Assembly: GCA_012274445.1 (NCBI GenBank)
Contig: JAAROD010000049.1
Span: forward strand, 372,001 to 436,000
Origin: Sclerotiophoma versabilis
Taxonomy: Eukaryota; Ascomycota; Dothideomycetes; Pleosporales; Didymellaceae
Length of the DNA stretch: 64,000 nt
Direction: 5' to 3'
The translations under genes were made by a program, and so were the position numbers. Of the stretch, positions 62,558 through 64,000 are shown piece after piece (within the stretch, counting starts at the first letter, position 1; every line of letters begins with the position of its first letter). The notes under the pieces were generated by a model. It was not told where the DNA came from and did no database searches. It saw only the letters and a program-made list of their open reading frames with translations.

Positions 62558-63389
62558 GTCTGAAGATCTGTCTCCTCAACACGCCGTCGTGCACCAACTA
62601 GTAGTCGCTGGGGACGCGGTGCTGGTATCCTCAAGTTCGGGCACGCTGCCGATGTCAAGAGGCTGTAGAAGCGGCTCCGGCCTGTCCAAGCGAGTTTGCG
62701 GGGTTCGGCGGGATACGTAGTGGATGATGAGGTGGTTCGGCGAGAACAGTGAACACAATCGCGCGCTGCAGAAAGAAAGAACGGGGTATCACGAAGAGAA
62801 TGGGAGGCGCAAGTATCGTGGGGAGGCGTGCGATGATGTGGTCGTGATCGCTCGGGATGCGGCAGGCCTTTTACAGACCGACGGCAATCTTGCCTCGGTT
62901 TCTGGCACTGTCTTTGGCAAGCACATGCCGCGCGAGTCATCGCCACTCAACGCTTGCGCTGCATGCACGAACGCTCCGCAATCCGGAGTGCTTCTGCCGA
63001 TCGGGCGTTCCGTACAGACAGACAATGAACTGCTACTTATTCCCCCTCTGCATTTATACAGGTTTCTCAACACCGCACGGTGCACGGTGCATGCCACGAT
63101 CGGTGAGTGCCTGAGCCAAATCACCGGCAATAGGAAGTTAGTTACTTCACAGTCTGTGATTGCCATGTCCTTCAAAAGCCACCAGTCCTTTGTTGCGGCT
63201 CCACGATGTTATTGGATAAATTGGCAAGGGTCGTCGTGGTCCAGGAGTCAATAGAATCAATACAAACGTGGATTTGAATGCTCGCCGTTGCGTCCCTTCC
63301 AAGGGTATACCGGATAGGCGAACAGACCGAGGCCAAGTCAAAAGTATGTTGAACATTTAATACTTCCACCACAGAGAAAAGCACCGTCA
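62558..63389. other. intergenic, upstream of PEX13
   Basis: Promoter of PEX13 and 3' flank of the wall-protein gene. Overlapping frames on both strands lack family resemblance. Confidence 0.45.
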
Positions 63390-64000
63390 TCAATCGCCAA
63401 TAGGAAATAGCGAATGCACCCAGCTATCCGGATCATATGCCACAAGAGCATTAGTCTGATCTTCCGCCAACGATTCCGGAAACTCAAAGTCATCATCCAG
63501 CACCGTCGCAGTAACATGTGGGAAGTGCCACACCACTGCAAACTTCAACGTTCTCCCGACCGGCCTCTTGAAGTAGTTCGAGTCACCACCCTCAAGATTA
63601 CCTTGTCGATGGATCGTGCTCTTTGCCCTTTCTTCTCCATTGCCGAGGACTTCGAAAGCGTCGAACTCACCACAGCCGGTGGACCAGCAGGAACAGGGGG
63701 TGTTGTTGCGATCGTTACCGTACTGGAGGACGCGTGGGATGGCGGCATTGAGAAACCACCATGCTGGTGCGTCGGATATTATGCCGTAATCGCTGCCGCG
63801 GTTCTGGTAGTGGTCCATCTGGAATTCGACAAAGAAGGCTTTGGATGAACCAGACCAGCCGTCTAAAACTACGTCAGTGTAACTTCGCCATGGTGTGAGG
63901 AGCAGCACACACAATGTGATATAGCATTTGGTCTCCAGTACGGGCAGTTCAGATCGCACTCCTTGTCAGAGAAGACTGCAATTTCATATTCAGAAGTGTT
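63390..64000 (-). CDS. TOS1/YJL171C-like cell-wall protein, 5' end outside the window
   Basis: Partial. The last exon (63390-63862) and part of the one before (63913-64000), joined by a 50-nt intron (63863-63912), encode the C-terminal 186 or so residues. Conserved pieces are EIAVFSDKECDLNCPYWRP, the join HYGWSGSSKAFFVEFQMD, SDAPAWWFLNAAIPRVLQYG, CSCWSTGCGEFDAFEVL, KSTIHRQG and DSNYFKRPVGRTLKFAVV. This is the C-terminal domain of the TOS1/YJL171C family, secreted wall proteins with a glucanase-like fold; the Cys pairs and the CGEFD(A/I)FEVL motif are typical. No GPI signal follows. The signal peptide and N-terminal domain lie beyond the right edge. Confidence 0.88.

Noticed and set aside
62724..63254. 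176-codon plus-strand frame upstream of PEX13
   Set aside because: No family resemblance; sits in the PEX13 promoter region and overlaps equally long frames on the other strand.
63390..63959. A Met start at 63959 for the TOS1-like gene
   Set aside because: Residues before GWSGSSK are the read-through of a 50-nt intron; splicing joins the conserved EIAVFSDKECD exon instead, which continues past the window edge.

Overview
This window is nuclear DNA of a filamentous ascomycete (Pezizomycotina, most likely Dothideomycetes). The evidence is the gene style: short 45-80 nt GT-AG introns with CTRAC branch sites, fungal-only families (Cgr1, Vps3844, GH128, Pth11-like, HET, Zn2Cys6, TOS1), and one transposon whose decay looks like repeat-induced point mutation (RIP). 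I assembled intron-containing genes by joining reading frames at GT-AG sites; no transcript evidence was available.

Layout. 0.2-5.6 kb: PXMP4-type peroxisomal membrane protein (-), mitochondrial ornithine carrier (-), Cgr1 (+), and a coiled-coil membrane protein (+). 6.8-16.4 kb: an orphan Cys/Gly-rich ORF, a large protein with 12-13 copies of an RKFAPEPVETT-like 15-residue repeat, a broken Pth11-like gene, and the FAN1 repair nuclease. 17.5-25.6 kb is a dense housekeeping block: a mitochondrial membrane protein and a Vps3844-family protein (divergent), SEC66 and NPL4 (divergent), and RFC2. 25.7-27.5 kb: an 1845-bp pogo/Fot1 transposon with intact TIRs and a TA duplication but a RIP-ruined transposase. 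28.2-42.9 kb: a small conserved fungal protein, a GPI-anchored protein, a small membrane protein, a HET-domain pseudogene, CKS1, a Zn2Cys6 factor of DAL81/TamA type, and a pepsin-fold receptor-like protein without the first catalytic aspartate. 45.8-64 kb: GH128 glucanase, VTA1 and a PDI (divergent), VPS33, the ribosome-associated Hsp70 SSB, a UBE2W-type E2, PEX13, and a partial TOS1-like wall protein.

The standout is inside SSB. Its penultimate intron is about 2.9 kb, against about 50-60 nt for the other seven. It carries, in the same orientation, an intact 388-codon ORF with a GIY-YIG-type nuclease core followed by Cys/His zinc-binding motifs. This is the architecture of a homing endonuclease, sitting in the intron of a highly conserved nuclear gene. 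The insert also contains four copies of a 15-bp palindrome, subterminal repeats of CCTGGAGGTA, and 11-bp direct repeats near its ends. It shows no RIP decay, unlike the pogo element. Canonical GT-AG removal leaves one extra G in the SSB frame, so how this segment leaves the mRNA is an open question.

Functional themes: peroxisome (PXMP4, PEX13), endosome/vacuole sorting (VTA1, VPS33, Vps3844), ER translocation, folding and degradation (SEC66, PDI, NPL4), replication, repair and cell cycle (RFC2, FAN1, CKS1). These are unlinked housekeeping genes, not a cluster.
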